A stretch of 64,000 bases of DNA from Pelagomonas calceolata (GCA_918797485.1 CAKKNE010000004.1:3038001-3102000), one strand, 5' to 3'; shown: positions 1 to 9,783, counted from the stretch's first letter. The notes: a model not told the origin generated them from the letters alone. Numbers and translations are program-made.

Positions 1-110
1 TCGTAGCGGCCCGCGTCGCCCTGGATCTCGCGGCGCCAGTGCGGCGGCGTCACGGGGGCGATCTGGGCCGATCGCTTCGCCGCTATGCAGCGCTCGAGGA
101 CGGCGCTCAT
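1..110 (-). CDS. N-terminus of an unknown protein, cut by the window edge
   Basis: An ATG at 110-108 opens a minus-strand frame that stays open for 36 codons to the window edge. The peptide starts MSAVLERCIAAKRSAQIAP and contains TPPHWRREIQGDAGRY. I do not recognise the family. The frame runs off the window, so length and function cannot be judged; the CDS call rests on an uninterrupted frame with an ATG and on its placement divergent to the next gene. Confidence 0.45.
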   Translation of the reverse strand, partial: MSAVLERCIAAKRSAQIAPVTPPHWRREIQGDAGRY

Positions 111-626
111 GATGATGGCATTTCTTTAATTTGGTCGTCCGCGGTGGTGGTGAGCCCAGCTGCAGCAGAGGGTAATGGTGATGCTGGCTTCTGCCGCGAG
201 TCCTGGCCACCGCTTGCGGGAGCAATGGGTGCAGGTGATAGGCGGGCTGGCAAGCGCTTGCGGCCGACTAAAAAGCACGTATGGCGGGCCCAGGAGCGCC
301 GCGGAGCAGTCTCCAGTCTGCCAAATCTGGCCGCCGCAGCGGTGGCCGCACGGGTAGCGGGATCTGTTCTACCGCCGCAGCACTTGCTCTTGGACTCCTC
401 GACGGCTTCTTGCGCGGTTTGAGCGACCTCTGTTTTGCGCCTCAGGTTTTGTGTGCTTCAGGCATGCATGTGCCATTTTGCCTCATTAATGCTCCGAGAT
501 TCGAAAAATACGCTCACACGTTGTGATTTACAGCTACGAAACGGGACGAGAGCTGTGAGCGTCTCTGCGCAGCGCCAGCAGCCGTGCATTCCCTACACTG
601 CAGCCTCTGCACAGCAAGCAGTCGCG
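111..626. other. Divergent intergenic region
   Basis: Lies between the minus-strand start at 110 and the plus-strand ATG at 627. Short frames here show no family resemblance. The recurrent CTAG promoter element found elsewhere is not present. Confidence 0.5.
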
Positions 627-1880
627 ATGCAATCGCGTCGACGCGGCGCTGTGGTCGTCGCATCGCTGCTCACAAGAGCGCAAGCCCTCGACGTGGTGCT
701 GAGCGAGCGCCGAGGCAGCGGAGCAGCGAGGAAATGGCGGGTCAGCGACCGCATCACGCCACTCACGAATCAACGACCATCGCTCCGCTCTTTGAAGGCC
801 GCGGCGAGGGATGCATTGGTGCCCTCGACGACGGTCGCGCCGGAGTACACGCGCTACCAAGCGTGGCACGTCGCACAAGATCTGTCCACGCAGCTGCGAA
901 GCACGCTGGCGACGTCCGCTGTTTTTCAGGGGCTGGGCATGGGCTCCGGGAACGCCGCCACCGCGCTGGCCGCCACCGTCGCGTGGCTCTCGCGCGACGC
1001 GTCGGGCATGGTCGCGAGTCTAGCGGCGACCGCTCGGTTAGCCCCCCGCTTAGATGGAGACTGCCGGCGGTGGCGGTTCCTGGGCGACGTGTGCGTCGAC
1101 GCTGCTTTAGTTATTGAGCTCGCGACGCCGCACGCGCCACGATCAATGTTCGTGCCGATGCTCTGCGCCGCGTCGGTGCTCAAGGCGCTCTGCGGCGTGC
1201 TGGCGGGCGGCGCCAACGCGGCGGTCAGCGCGCACTGGGCGGCGTCGAGCGCGGATTTTGCGGAAGTGCAGGCTAAAGGTGCAGCTGTGGGCACTCTCTC
1301 GGGGCTCCTCGGCCTGGGCCTGAGCCTGGCGGGCGCGGGGCTCGCCAGTCGGGGCAACCTTGGTGGCGTGAAGACGGCATGGGCGGCATTCGGCGCGTTG
1401 ACGGCGCTGCACGTCGTCTGCTGCGCCGCGGGGCTCAAGATCCTCCGCTTGCGACGCCTCGGCTGCGCGCGGCGCTTCTACCTCGCCGTCGACGCCGTAG
1501 AAACGACCGGGCGGGCGCCCACGCCGGCGGAGCTGGCGGCCCGCGACCGCGTCATCGGCGCCCCCGACGGCTTTCGGGCCGCCGGCGCGTCGGTGTTGCT
1601 GCGGCGCGTCCGCGACCGGCCCGCGCTGCTCGCCGAGCTCCTGCGCGAGGCGCGCGGCCGCTACGTGTGCCTGCCGGGACGGGTCGTCGGCTTGCTCGCC
1701 GGCGCGACGCCGCGCGACGAGCGGGCCGCGTTGTTACATGCGCGACGAGGCGTGGCGCCCGACGAGGCTTCCCTCGACGCCATCGACGACGCGCTCCGGA
1801 AGGCCGGGTTCGATCTCGACGCGCGATTGTTTCCCGCGGGCGGGCCGGTGCTTGAAGTCGTCGATGAGGGCGTGAGTTGA
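627..1880 (+). CDS. RUS family (DUF647) membrane protein
   Basis: A 417-residue protein of the ROOT UVB SENSITIVE family, membrane-associated proteins of unclear biochemical function best studied in plants. The characteristic core is visible: a YxxYxAWHVAQDLSTQLRS segment near residue 75, a CRRWRFLGDVCVDAALVIEL segment, and a glycine- and alanine-rich stretch ending in VQAKGAAVGTLSGLLGLGLSL. The first ATG in a coding-like context is 627; the frame is open further upstream but only from a non-conserved region. The N-terminus (MQSRRRGAVVVASLLTRAQA) looks like a signal sequence, so ER or plastid targeting is possible. The C-terminal 140 residues are Arg/Ala-rich and less conserved. Family call is firm, role unknown. 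Confidence 0.8.
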   Translation: MQSRRRGAVVVASLLTRAQALDVVLSERRGSGAARKWRVSDRITPLTNQRPSLRSLKAAARDALVPSTTVAPEYTRYQAWHVAQDLSTQLRSTLATSAVFQGLGMGSGNAATALAATVAWLSRDASGMVASLAATARLAPRLDGDCRRWRFLGDVCVDAALVIELATPHAPRSMFVPMLCAASVLKALCGVLAGGANAAVSAHWAASSADFAEVQAKGAAVGTLSGLLGLGLSLAGAGLASRGNLGGVKTAWAAFGALTALHVVCCAAGLKILRLRRLGCARRFYLAVDAVETTGRAPTPAELAARDRVIGAPDGFRAAGASVLLRRVRDRPALLAELLREARGRYVCLPGRVVGLLAGATPRDERAALLHARRGVAPDEASLDAIDDALRKAGFDLDARLFPAGGPVLEVVDEGVS

Positions 1881-1924
1881 CGAGAATGTATAGTTACGGT
1901 GCTAGGACGAGTAATTTTAAGTTT

Positions 1925-1947
1925 GCTAGTGTCTTACAAGCGCTAGC
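1925..1947 (+). promoter_or_regulatory. CTAG promoter palindrome, copy 1
   Basis: GCTAGTGTCTTAC, then AAG, then CGCTAGC. It lies 90 bp upstream of the ATG at 2037, just after the RUS gene. A copy of the recurrent element described in the findings. Confidence 0.6.
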
Positions 1948-2036
1948 TCGATTATTTTTGCCTGCGTGTCTCTCCAATCCTTGCTCCGTGTGCTGTCGTA
2001 TTGCAAGTTCTGACGGCGAGAGTGCTCAAGGTTATC

Positions 2037-2678
2037 ATGGCACGTCTTATCATCGCATTGGCGCTGCTTTCCGGCTCGGCATCCGCCCTCCTTGCACCTG
2101 TAGCAAGAGCGCCCAGCCCGGTCGTGCGCTCGGCTTTACTCAACGCACCGAGGAAAGAAGGATCGTGGTATGATGGCCTCTCAACGGACCCCGGTGCGGC
2201 CGGCAAGGTCACGCAGGCCGCCAAGGACTACGCGGACACCGTGGCCAACAACGACGTCCAGATGGACGACGTGATTGCCGTCATCGACAGCGAGTTCGAA
2301 TACACGGACGTCGGCTTTTCGGTGGGCGCCGTCGAGAACAAGCCGGGCACGAACGTCAAGTCCTCGAAAATCCTGAGCTACGCCTACCTCACGAAGATGG
2401 ACACCGAGACGGCGCTCAAGTGCTACGGCGAGGTCTACCGGGAGGTCAAGGCCGACCCGAACGGCGACTCGCACGGCAACATCCGCGCGCTCATGAAGGG
2501 CGGCACGGAGTGCGTCAAGTTCCCCTTCGGCCTGTCGCTGACCCCTAAATTAGTGGCGGGCGACGAGGAGTACGACTCGGCGAAGGGCCTCGCGGCGTCG
2601 TCGGCCATCGGCGCCGGCGACGACTGGGACGTCGACTCGGACATCTGGATCCCCGTCGACGGCGTCGATTTGTCCTAA
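2037..2678 (+). CDS. Plastid-targeted HopJ-family protein
   Basis: A 213-residue protein. Residues 1-17 form a signal peptide followed by SASALLAP, an ASAF-like motif that in red-plastid algae directs import into the plastid. Residues about 75-165 match the HopJ type III effector family (PF08888-like): MDDVIAVIDSEFEYTDVGF, KILSYAYLTKM, CYGEVYREV and GDSHGNIRALMKGG are in the right order and spacing. The family was named from Pseudomonas effectors but small HopJ-like proteins also occur in algae and non-pathogenic bacteria; no effector role is implied. The start at 2037 is chosen because it gives the signal peptide directly. The C-terminal 45 residues are acidic. Biochemical role unknown. Confidence 0.75.
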   Translation: MARLIIALALLSGSASALLAPVARAPSPVVRSALLNAPRKEGSWYDGLSTDPGAAGKVTQAAKDYADTVANNDVQMDDVIAVIDSEFEYTDVGFSVGAVENKPGTNVKSSKILSYAYLTKMDTETALKCYGEVYREVKADPNGDSHGNIRALMKGGTECVKFPFGLSLTPKLVAGDEEYDSAKGLAASSAIGAGDDWDVDSDIWIPVDGVDLS

Positions 2679-2691
2679 GTTCACGTTCACA

Positions 2692-3315
2692 TTATCGTCT
2701 ACTACTCGTCCCCGCGAAGTCCAGGATGCCTCTTTCCTTCTTCGAGAAGGTCGACGTGGCGATGAGGTGGCCCTGTGGTGGTTGTTTTTTCCGTCGCTTC
2801 GGCGGTTTGGGGGGCGCGGCGGGGCCGCGGCGCGCGCGCTGGGGCTCCTCCTCCGTCGGCGGCTTTGGAGGCTTCGGGCGCTTCTGCTTCGCCCGCAGGT
2901 CGGCCGGCAGCGCCGCGCCGGGCGCGAGGCCACGGATGCGCCAGAGCCGCGCCGCGCGCTCGTCCGCCGTGCCGCCGGCCTTGGCGCCGCGCCGCGTCAG
3001 CTCCGCCTTGAGCGCGTCGAGGCCCTCGGCCGCGAGCGCCTCCACTGAGTCGAACGCCGTCAGGTCCAGGCCTATCGGCGCGGGTGCGGGCGGCGCGGGT
3101 GCAGCGCTCCACTGCGCCCCGATCTCGAAGCTACTGCTCGCGCCGCCCCGCAGCCCCGCGAAGCCGCGCAGCGCCGCCTCGTCGCGTTCAGCGTCTTGGC
3201 GTATGGCATAGGCGATGGTCTTTGGGGCGACGCCTTCTGGCTCCGGCGCGTAGGCGTCGAGGCCGTGGGCTCTTGCTTGTTCTTTCAGGAGTCGTTCTGT
3301 CGCGTCGTCGGCCAT
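2692..3315 (-). CDS. SDE2: SDE2-like protein with C-terminal SAP-type domain
   Basis: A 207-residue protein, convergent with the HopJ gene (13 bp apart). Residues about 83-135 (DLTAFDSVEALAAEGLDALKA, GGTADERAARLWRIRGL) match the C-terminal SAP-like domain of SDE2 and the related SF3A3 domain, which act in pre-mRNA splicing and, for SDE2, genome stability. The residues after it are Lys/Arg/Pro-rich (nuclear localisation). The ubiquitin-like fold and GGKGG processing site of human SDE2 are not seen; residues 1-60 (LDAYAPEPEGVAPKTIAYAI, GLRGG) are too short for it, so a missing 5' exon or a reduced form is possible. Start at 3315 is the first ATG before the conserved region. Confidence 0.6.
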   Translation of the reverse strand: MADDATERLLKEQARAHGLDAYAPEPEGVAPKTIAYAIRQDAERDEAALRGFAGLRGGASSSFEIGAQWSAAPAPPAPAPIGLDLTAFDSVEALAAEGLDALKAELTRRGAKAGGTADERAARLWRIRGLAPGAALPADLRAKQKRPKPPKPPTEEEPQRARRGPAAPPKPPKRRKKQPPQGHLIATSTFSKKERGILDFAGTSSRR

Positions 3316-3487
3316 GTCTGTGCCGCGCTGCGATGGCTGGACGCTGCGATGGCGTGCCGCTGCAGCGTGAGTGCTGCTCAAAGGTCTAATCCCCGAGCTG
3401 CACTGATGAAATGCCGACGTGCTGTGGCCTTCTTGGCTAGCAGAGCACCCGTCTACGGGCGTAGGCGGCGCCAGCCGCTTTTGCACA

Positions 3488-3508
3488 GCTAGCCCAGTAA
3501 GACACTAG
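3488..3508 (-). promoter_or_regulatory. CTAG promoter palindrome, copy 2
   Basis: Reverse orientation, CTAGTGTCTTAC, TGG, GCTAGC on the minus strand. It sits in the divergent gap 3316-3736, 173 bp from one ATG and 229 bp from the other. Nothing else was recognised in this gap. Confidence 0.6.
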
Positions 3509-3736
3509 AAACAAGGCCGCTTTTCATATTTTTGGCTGCCTACACGCACCACCAGTGCCTGGTGGTTCGCAGCGATCATTTTTTATTCCACGCGAAGCCG
3601 CCGCACGAGCACTGCGACGCCAAACGCGTGTAAACCTGCTGCACGACCTTTGCGCTGCAGGGTCCGTAAAATCCATTGCGATTGCGAGGCGGGGCTACTC
3701 GGGCTACTCGAGCTCGCGCCAGCGTCAAAAGAAAAC

Positions 3737-4189
3737 ATGAGCGATCCGCCAGCAAAAAGAGCGAAGCCCGACCCCTACGCCAAGTGGCAGTCGGCGCGCG
3801 ACGAAAAGACGGGAGCGGTCTACTACTACCACGTCGACTCCAAGAAGACGTCGTGGACGTGGCCGCCGCCGCTTGACGATGGTGATAAAGCGGACACGCC
3901 TTCATCAGACGTGCCGGAGTTCGAGGCGAGCGCGACGTACGCCGGCCGCCGGCCGGGCCGCGTGTTTAAGCGCGGCGACCGCGGCCAGGGCTATTATAGG
4001 GACCGAGCACCAAACGAGACGGCGGCGCTCCCGGGCAACCTGAGCTTCTACCCGTCCAAAACGTTCGCGGGCCACAAGCCGGGCATGGTTTTTCGACGGG
4101 GCGACCGCGGCCAGGGTTATTATAGGGACAACCCCTTCGGCGGCGTGCCCGTCGGCCAGAAGTGCGAGCGGTACAACCCCCACGCCTGA
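3737..4189 (+). CDS. WW-domain protein with two GQGYYRD repeats
   Basis: A 150-residue protein. A WW domain spans residues about 17-50: the first Trp is W17, the central aromatics are YYYHV, and the C-terminal part reads KKTSWTWPPP. WW domains bind proline-rich ligands and are common in splicing and transcription proteins. The rest holds two near-identical copies of a motif, AGRRPGRVFKRGDRGQGYYRD and AGHKPGMVFRRGDRGQGYYRD-like, about 40 residues apart. The N-terminus (PPAKRAKPDP) resembles a nuclear localisation signal. ATG 3737 is the first in frame next to the WW domain. Partner unknown. Confidence 0.7.
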   Translation: MSDPPAKRAKPDPYAKWQSARDEKTGAVYYYHVDSKKTSWTWPPPLDDGDKADTPSSDVPEFEASATYAGRRPGRVFKRGDRGQGYYRDRAPNETAALPGNLSFYPSKTFAGHKPGMVFRRGDRGQGYYRDNPFGGVPVGQKCERYNPHA

Positions 4190-4202
4190 CTGGCTCGTTC
4201 TG

Positions 4203-4252
4203 TGTCCGTTGCTCGGTGTCGACCTCCACGCCGTCGAGCAGAGGCAGGAATG
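4203..4252. other. Introner-like relic between convergent genes
   Basis: Contains CTGTGTCC followed by CCTCCACGCCGTCGAGCAG, an imperfect copy of the introner core seen as CTCCACGCCATCGACGCG elsewhere. It lies between the WW gene and the lipase gene, outside any coding frame. Confidence 0.4.
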
Positions 4253-4285
4253 GGAATAGTAGTAGTAAATCACACAAGTCTTGTC

Positions 4286-6857
4286 TTAGAAGTAGTTGTC
4301 CAGCGAGGACTGCTCGGAGACCGACCGCTGGCTGTTCAGCGACCGCGAGCTCCGGTTGCTGTGGCGGTAGTAGAAGTTCGCCATGTGCATGGACTTGAGG
4401 ATGGGCCCGGATTCGGACTGGGACCGCGGCCGCTGCTTCGGCACCTCGACGAAGCCGTCCTCGCCGGACGACGGGGGCGAGTCGGGGTCGGCGCTTCTGT
4501 TTAACGCGGGATCGACGACGTTCAGGCCGCTCAGCTGCAGGAGAGAGGGCGACGTGTAGAATGAGGGAGTGCGACCTAACGACGCCGTCTGCGGCGATCC
4601 CGAACGGCGCGCCGCGAGCAAAGATCGTCGCAATCGCTGCACGCCCGTCTCCAGGGCCACCTCGACCGCACAGTGATCTCTGATCTTGGGCAGCTCCCGC
4701 CACGTGTTTCTTTCCCCAGCATCCAGCACCGCTTCCAGTCTCAGAGCACCATCTCCGGTCGCGTTCGTCAATGAACTGAGTACAGAACCGAACAACGACA
4801 GGTGGCCGGCCCAGGGCACGATGGTCACGTCCTCGGGTCTACCCTCATAAGGTTGTGTCAACAGAGCGAGGCCCCACCCACCCAATTGCCAGGGAATCAA
4901 ATCGGCGCCGATCGCAGTGGCCGCTCTACCTAATTGCAATGTAGCACAAAACCTAGCGCCGGCGGCCACCCACGCTTTCAACTGGTGCTTTAGGAAGGCC
5001 AGACCAGCCAACGCGGCGTCCTCGACGCCTGGGGTCTCTCGGCACGTCCTCAACGACACTCGGTCCTCCAGAACACCAGGAGCCTCCGCACCAGTCAATC
5101 TCAAAGCTGAATCACCCAGAATCGCGGCATGCGCATTGACTTGCGAACAGATGAAGTGGTCGCAGTTAAACATGGCCTTCATCGTTTCTATGGGTAAGTC
5201 GGCACCCATGCTCCCGTCCACATACAGCGTCGGTTCGAAATGATCGTCGTGACTATCCTGGCCCTCGTACCTCAAAGAACCGTCCGGATCCCGCGCTAGT
5301 AAGGGAAACGGAGCATAGACACCCGGCACGGAGCACGACGCCCGACTAGCGGACCAGACCACCACATGAGGAGCCGTCAAGTAATTGAGCATCCTGACGT
5401 GCACCTTCCGCGTGTCGTCGATCTGGTCGATAGCTTTCACGGGGATGTTTAGGATCCGCCCCTGTGTGGGAACGGCACCGTCGCGAAACGACCGCGAACT
5501 CTCTCACGAGGCGCGTGGGCGCTCTGGCGGCCGCGTCGACGACGTCGAGGCGGTGCAGTCTCATGAAGACACCATCGCCGCGATCACGTCAGGTTCAAGT
5601 TCATTTTCTACGCTGACTCAGCACCGTTTTGTCGAACGCCTCCTGGAACGTGACGTCACCACCGACGTCCGCTCGGATCACTTCCGCGAGGTGGTCGCCG
5701 TTCATGACCGCCGGCTCTCGCAAGCGTCTGCCTCTCAAACCAGCTAGCAGGTCATCCCTTAAAGATGCTGCCGACCGCCAGCGGAAGAAATCCAATCGGT
5801 ATACTGTATGAGCTTTCTGTTCTAATTTGCGAAATGTCTCTCGTGAGGTCGTTCGTGGCAAATTCACGGTAGGATGCGCCTCGCCGAAGTACACCGCGAC
5901 CTTATCACTTGCGAGTTCATCAATAGCCTCGTCATCAAGATTCCTGCCCCTTTGCCTCTTTACGGCGTCATACAACTCCTCGATCTCCTTATCGTCGCGA
6001 CAGCATAGCAACGAGGCCACAATAGAACCAGCGGACGCGCCCGAGACGACTCTCGGCAACAACCCGGCCCGTCTCAACGCGTGCACAACACCCAAGTGAT
6101 AGATCCCCATGCCCGCGCCACCCGACAACAACAATGCCGTCCGACCGTGCGCGTGCCGGCACTCATTAAAAAAAGCTAAACGAGCATCAATGGGCACCGT
6201 CGGGTCCTGGGCTGTAGCGACGTATTCGAGCGCCGCCGTGGCCGCCGTTAAATAAGCCTCCACCAGCGCGGGGCCGCCGGCTCGCGCTCTTGCGTGAAGC
6301 CGCGGTTCTAACAACCCATGAGCGCCCCTTGATAGTAAAGCGCCGCCCCGCAACGCGTACATCGCGCCATGCACTCCGCCCCGTCGCCCCCGCGGGATCT
6401 GCGCTAGCCTTTGCGTCGCCTCGGCCAATCTTTTGGAATCCAACAGCTTCTCGCCACTGCCACCTCTAGCGCGCCAGGCGTCGCTCCCGTCGGCCGCGTC
6501 GAGCGCCGCCGCGGCCCGGCCCCACGCGTCCTGGGTGGGCGCGCGGGCCAAAGCGTCTATTAGTGATTGTTCCTCTTTGCTGCGTCGGCTGGTTCGTCCC
6601 TTTCTTAAAACGTGCCAGGCGACGACGCCGCACTGTAGACATACAGCGAGCGCGAGCTGTCTCATCGCTCGCTTCGGCCCGGCCGTGAGCTCGACGAGGG
6701 CCCAGCCCATCCGCTCGAGGCGCGGACCCCAGTCATGCGCTGTCTGTGCGAGGCGCGGGCCGGCCGCCCGCGCCCATTTTGTGAAGGCCGGTCCTGCTCT
6801 ACTGAGGACGGCATCGGCGTCGAGCCGCAGGGACTCCCAGCGGCCGCGAAGTGACAT
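4286..6857 (-). CDS. SDP1: Patatin-like triacylglycerol lipase (SDP1/Tgl family)
   Basis: Two exons, 6857-5625 and 5461-4286, giving about 802 residues. Exon 1 carries the patatin nucleophile region RTALLLSGGAGMGIYHLG and GASAG (the Ser of GxSxG), plus a DUF3336-like N-terminal segment with a hydrophobic stretch near residues 70-85. Exon 2 resumes with GRILNIPV, LNYLTAPHVVVWSA and DGSMGADLP, the last holding the catalytic Asp of the Ser-Asp dyad. The join KT|GRIL restores the family sequence FQEAFDKTGRILN exactly. SDP1/Tgl3-5 enzymes release fatty acids from storage triacylglycerol at lipid droplets. The C-terminal 120 residues are Ser-rich and probably disordered. Start at 6857 is the first ATG. 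Confidence 0.85.
5462..5624 (-). other. Intron in the lipase gene
   Basis: A 163 bp GT-AG intron, phase 0, donor GTGCTGAG, acceptor TTCCCACACAG. The acceptor end is introner-like (CACACAG next to TGTGTGG on the other strand); the donor end is not an obvious inverted copy. Confidence 0.75.
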
Positions 6858-6979
6858 CCTACTCTTTAGCTGTGTTGGGCAAGGAACGCCCGCGCAGCAC
6901 AGTGCTGAGCTTTTAAAATGCGACGTCCCCGGGCGAGCGCAGAACGCGGAGCCCAGCTTTTTGGCTCCGGGAGGGGCTT

Positions 6980-7000
6980 GCTAGCGGCCTAAGACACTAG
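6980..7000 (-). promoter_or_regulatory. CTAG promoter palindrome, copy 3
   Basis: GCTAGCGG, CC, TAAGACACTAG. It lies in the divergent gap between the lipase ATG (123 bp away) and the lectin ATG (257 bp away). No other feature was seen in 6858-7256. Confidence 0.6.
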
Positions 7001-7256
7001 CATTCTGGATTCGGCTTTGGGATTCGGTCTCCGACGACGCATCGGTCCGGGCGAGGGATCCGGACTATGCCTTTGGATTCTGTGCGGCACTTGACTTGGA
7101 GGGCGCCAGCGCTGCAGCACGAATTGGCATCGGGGCGCCAACACCGGGGTAGTTCGACCGCTGCGAACCAGTATAAACAGCACCGCACTTGCAGCCCCCA
7201 GCCGCTCAGGGCTTGACACCACCGTCACAATCACTCGGGCAGCCTCCAACGCCACG

Positions 7257-8653
7257 ATGCGCGCCGCCGCTGTAGCGGCGCTCCTCCTCCACGCCCCGAG
7301 AGCCAACGCCACGAACACCACGTTCGTCCGCGGGCCCGAGGGCCTCAACTATCCGGAGGCCGAGGCCTTCTGCACGGAGATCGGGGCCACGATCGCGTCC
7401 ATCCGCAGCGCGGCGGAGAACGAGCTCGCGCGGACGGCCTGCGGCGGCGCGACGTGCTGGATCGGCCTCGAAGAAATCGGCGGAAACGCTTGGACGCCCA
7501 AGGCGAGCCAGACGTGGCGGTGGGTGGATGGATCCGATGCCACGTACACGAATTGGATGGGCACGGAACCGAACAATCACGACGGAAACGACGAGAGGAA
7601 CGCCATCATGAACTGCTGCGAGGGGGTAGAGGGCGTCGCGTTAACAGATACGGGCGGTTGGTACGACGTGACGGAAGGTTACGACCAACCGAAGCCCCTC
7701 TGCCGGCTGGTCGGCGAGCTCAGTTTCGACCTCGTCCACGTCCCGGCGCAGTGCCAGGAGCGCTGCTGGCCCAAGGAGGGGAAGCAAAACGAGGACAAGG
7801 ACTGCTGCACGTTCGAAGGGAAGATGTCGTGTGTGGACGACAGCCTCGGCGGGAAGTATCAGCTCGTCCGGACCGAAAGGGTCTGCCACGACCACGAAGG
7901 AGACCGCCAGGCGTACAACTACTATTGCCTTCCGTGCGTGGCGGCGTCGGAACCAAATTTCAACCGCGTCCGCTTGGCGTAGATCTCACTCGTCGATTCC
8001 CGCAGGTGCAAAGCCGGGGCGGTCTGCGACAACGGCCGGGGCGACGACGAGAAGGGCTGCCCCGACCATAGCGGCTGGGTAGTTTTCGTCATTTTTCTCT
8101 TCGTCATCCTGCCGCTCTGCTGCATCGGCTGCTCCGTCGCCGCCTGCTGCTTCGCGTGCCAGCAAAACAACCGGCGGCCGCAAGCGCGGGTTCAGCAGCA
8201 GCCGGTCGCCTACGCCGCGGCCCAACCCGCCGGCGGCGCCGTCCAGATGCAGCAGTACGGCAAGCAGCCCTACCAGACCGGGCCCCCACAGGCGCCCTAC
8301 GTGCAGCCGACGGTTGTCCAGCCCTGTGTGGACATCAAATTTTACAGCACGTTCGTACTGATTCTTCGCGTCAACCTCCACGCCATCGACGCGCCGCTTC
8401 GATGGCGTGGCGATGCTGACGGCCGCGCCATCGCCGAGCACCCGACACACTGGTTGCCACACAGGTCCAGCCAACGGTCGTGCAGCCCACGGTTGTCCAA
8501 CCCACTTTTGTACAACCCACTGTCGTACAACCCACTGTCGTACAGGGAAGTGTACAGGGCGCGGTCGTACAGGGAAGTGTACAGGGCGCGGTCGTACAGG
8601 GCGCAGTCGTCCAGGGCGCGGTTGTCCAAGGTGAGATGCAGCGGGAATACTAA
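7257..8653 (+). CDS. Membrane-anchored C-type lectin with repetitive VQPTV tail
   Basis: Three exons, 7257-7933, 8006-8327 and 8465-8653, about 395 residues. Residues 1-22 form a signal peptide. A C-type lectin domain follows (residues about 23-158): CWIGL, WRWVDGS, TNWMGTEPNNHDGNDERN, GGWYDV and a final Cys. The EPN motif is the type that binds mannose-like sugars with calcium. A second Cys-rich region (QCQERCW, DCCTFEGKMSC) leads to a transmembrane helix WVVFVIFLFVILPLCCIGC. The tail is Gln/Pro-rich, then repeats VQPTV and VQGAV. The join LPC|KAG restores the frame across a stop in the intron. A surface sugar-binding receptor is likely; the ligand is unknown. Confidence 0.75.
7934..8005 (+). 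other. Lectin gene intron 1
   Basis: A 72 bp GT-AG intron in phase 2, starting GTGCGTGGCGGCGTC and ending TTCCCGCAG. Its start closely resembles that of the POLD1 intron (GTGTGTGGCGGCGTC), so it may be a decayed introner. Confidence 0.7.
8328..8464 (+). mobile_element. Introner element, lectin gene intron 2
   Basis: A 137 bp intron flanked by CCCTGT and GTCCAG. Ends are inverted copies: TGTGTGGACATC on the left, TTGCCACACA on the right. Inside lies the palindrome CTCCACGCCATCGACG / CGATGGCGTGG. Spliced as TGT|GTGG...CACACAG|GTC in phase 0. It is inserted inside the array of VQPTV-coding repeats. Confidence 0.75.
8465..8640 (+). repeat. Coding minisatellite (VQPTV / VQGAV repeats)
   Basis: Tandem 15-18 bp units such as GTCGTACAACCCACT and GTCGTACAGGGCGCG encode V-V-Q-P-T and V-V-Q-G-A repeats in the cytoplasmic tail of the lectin. 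Confidence 0.7.
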
Positions 8654-8678
8654 GTAAGTACAGTGGTATTTTAGACAA

Positions 8679-9218
8679 TCACGACGACGGCGGCGGCGGC
8701 GGGAGCTCGGGGATGCCCGGAGGTTTGCGGGCGATCAGGGGGTTCGGCTTGTAGCCGACGAGCGGCGGCGTCCCGCCCGCGAAGCTCTTGAAGGCCCGGT
8801 CGCCGGCGAAGGGCGCGTCGCCGCCCGCGCGCGACAGCGGCGTGATGGCCACAAAAAAACCGAAGTCTTCGCCCGGCGTGCCGCTGCTCCGCGTGAGCGG
8901 CGGCCGCGGCGCGTCCTCGACCAGGTTGTAGTGCGACGCGTAGGAGTGGAGCGTCGAGGCGACGCGCGTCGGCAGCATGACCGTGAGCACGGCGCCGACG
9001 GCCGCGAGGACGGGGTGGTCGCCGGCCGCCGCGAGCCAGGCCCGCGCGCCGCGCGGCTCCGGCTGCGTCGTCTGCCGCCGCCTTAGGGGTAGCCGCGGCG
9101 CGTCCGCGTCGTCGGCGTCGCGGCGGCTCGATCGTCGTGGCGCGGCGCCGGCGTCGTCCGCGGACGAGGCCGAGGCCGTCGACGCACTCGCCTCGCGGCT
9201 GAGCGCGCTGAGGGCCAT
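8679..9218 (-). CDS. Unknown protein with one probable membrane segment
   Basis: A 179-residue protein, convergent with the lectin gene. I do not recognise the family. Residues 1-65 are Ser/Ala/Arg-rich and likely disordered; a hydrophobic stretch HPVLAAVGAVLTVMLPTRVA could cross a membrane once; the C-terminus is Pro-rich (ELPPPPPSS). The ATG at 9218 (MALSALSREASAS) is the first true ATG; the frame is open about 36 codons further upstream but without ATG. The N-terminus could be a targeting peptide. Confidence 0.5.
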   Translation of the reverse strand: MALSALSREASASTASASSADDAGAAPRRSSRRDADDADAPRLPLRRRQTTQPEPRGARAWLAAAGDHPVLAAVGAVLTVMLPTRVASTLHSYASHYNLVEDAPRPPLTRSSGTPGEDFGFFVAITPLSRAGGDAPFAGDRAFKSFAGGTPPLVGYKPNPLIARKPPGIPELPPPPPSS

Positions 9219-9783
9219 CTCTTCGCTAGACGACCGGCGAGCGGACAGGCACGCCGGCGGAGAGGAGGAATTGAGGCGCGGTGGTCTTCTTCGCGGCCGC
9301 GGGCCGCGCTTGTCCGCGCTCTTCACCGGTGACGTCCTAGGATGGACTCAAAACTGACCCTCCGGGGGCGGGGAAACGTTGCGCCGCGAGCGTGGGAATT
9401 CAAATGACTTTCAGCCGTCTGGCGCAGCCTAAGAACGGGTGGGCGTGCGAGGCGGGAGCGGTGAACCAGGCCTTCTCGACTGCTTGTGCTTGCTGCGGTC
9501 GGTAAAATGGCCCAGCCGAAGAAGCCTCGCAAGCTTCGCTCCGCCCGCCCCGAAAGGTCGCCGGCAGGCTACAAATCCGGTTTCTGAAACAGGCCACTAG
9601 GCGCCGGGGCCGGAGGCCGAGGCGCTGCACTTTGCCAGGCTGCCCAGGCTGCCCACCCCACGCCGTCGACCGGCCACGGTCGCAGTTCCCACATATCATC
9701 GGACCGACAAGCCTGCGCCCCCCAAAAAAAACGTCCGTGCGGCGGGGATAAACTAGCTCGACATCGTCACAAAAGAGCGCACG
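9219..9783. other. Divergent intergenic region
   Basis: Lies between the starts of the 8679-9218 gene and the EFCAB10-like gene. It includes a short tandem CAGGCTGCCCAGGCTGCCCA near 9640. No CTAG element, RNA gene or coding-like frame is apparent. Confidence 0.4.

Noticed and set aside
8465-8640. Regular repeats as a CRISPR array
   Set aside because: Units are contiguous, lack spacers, and encode the VQPTV/VQGAV tail in frame in a eukaryotic gene.
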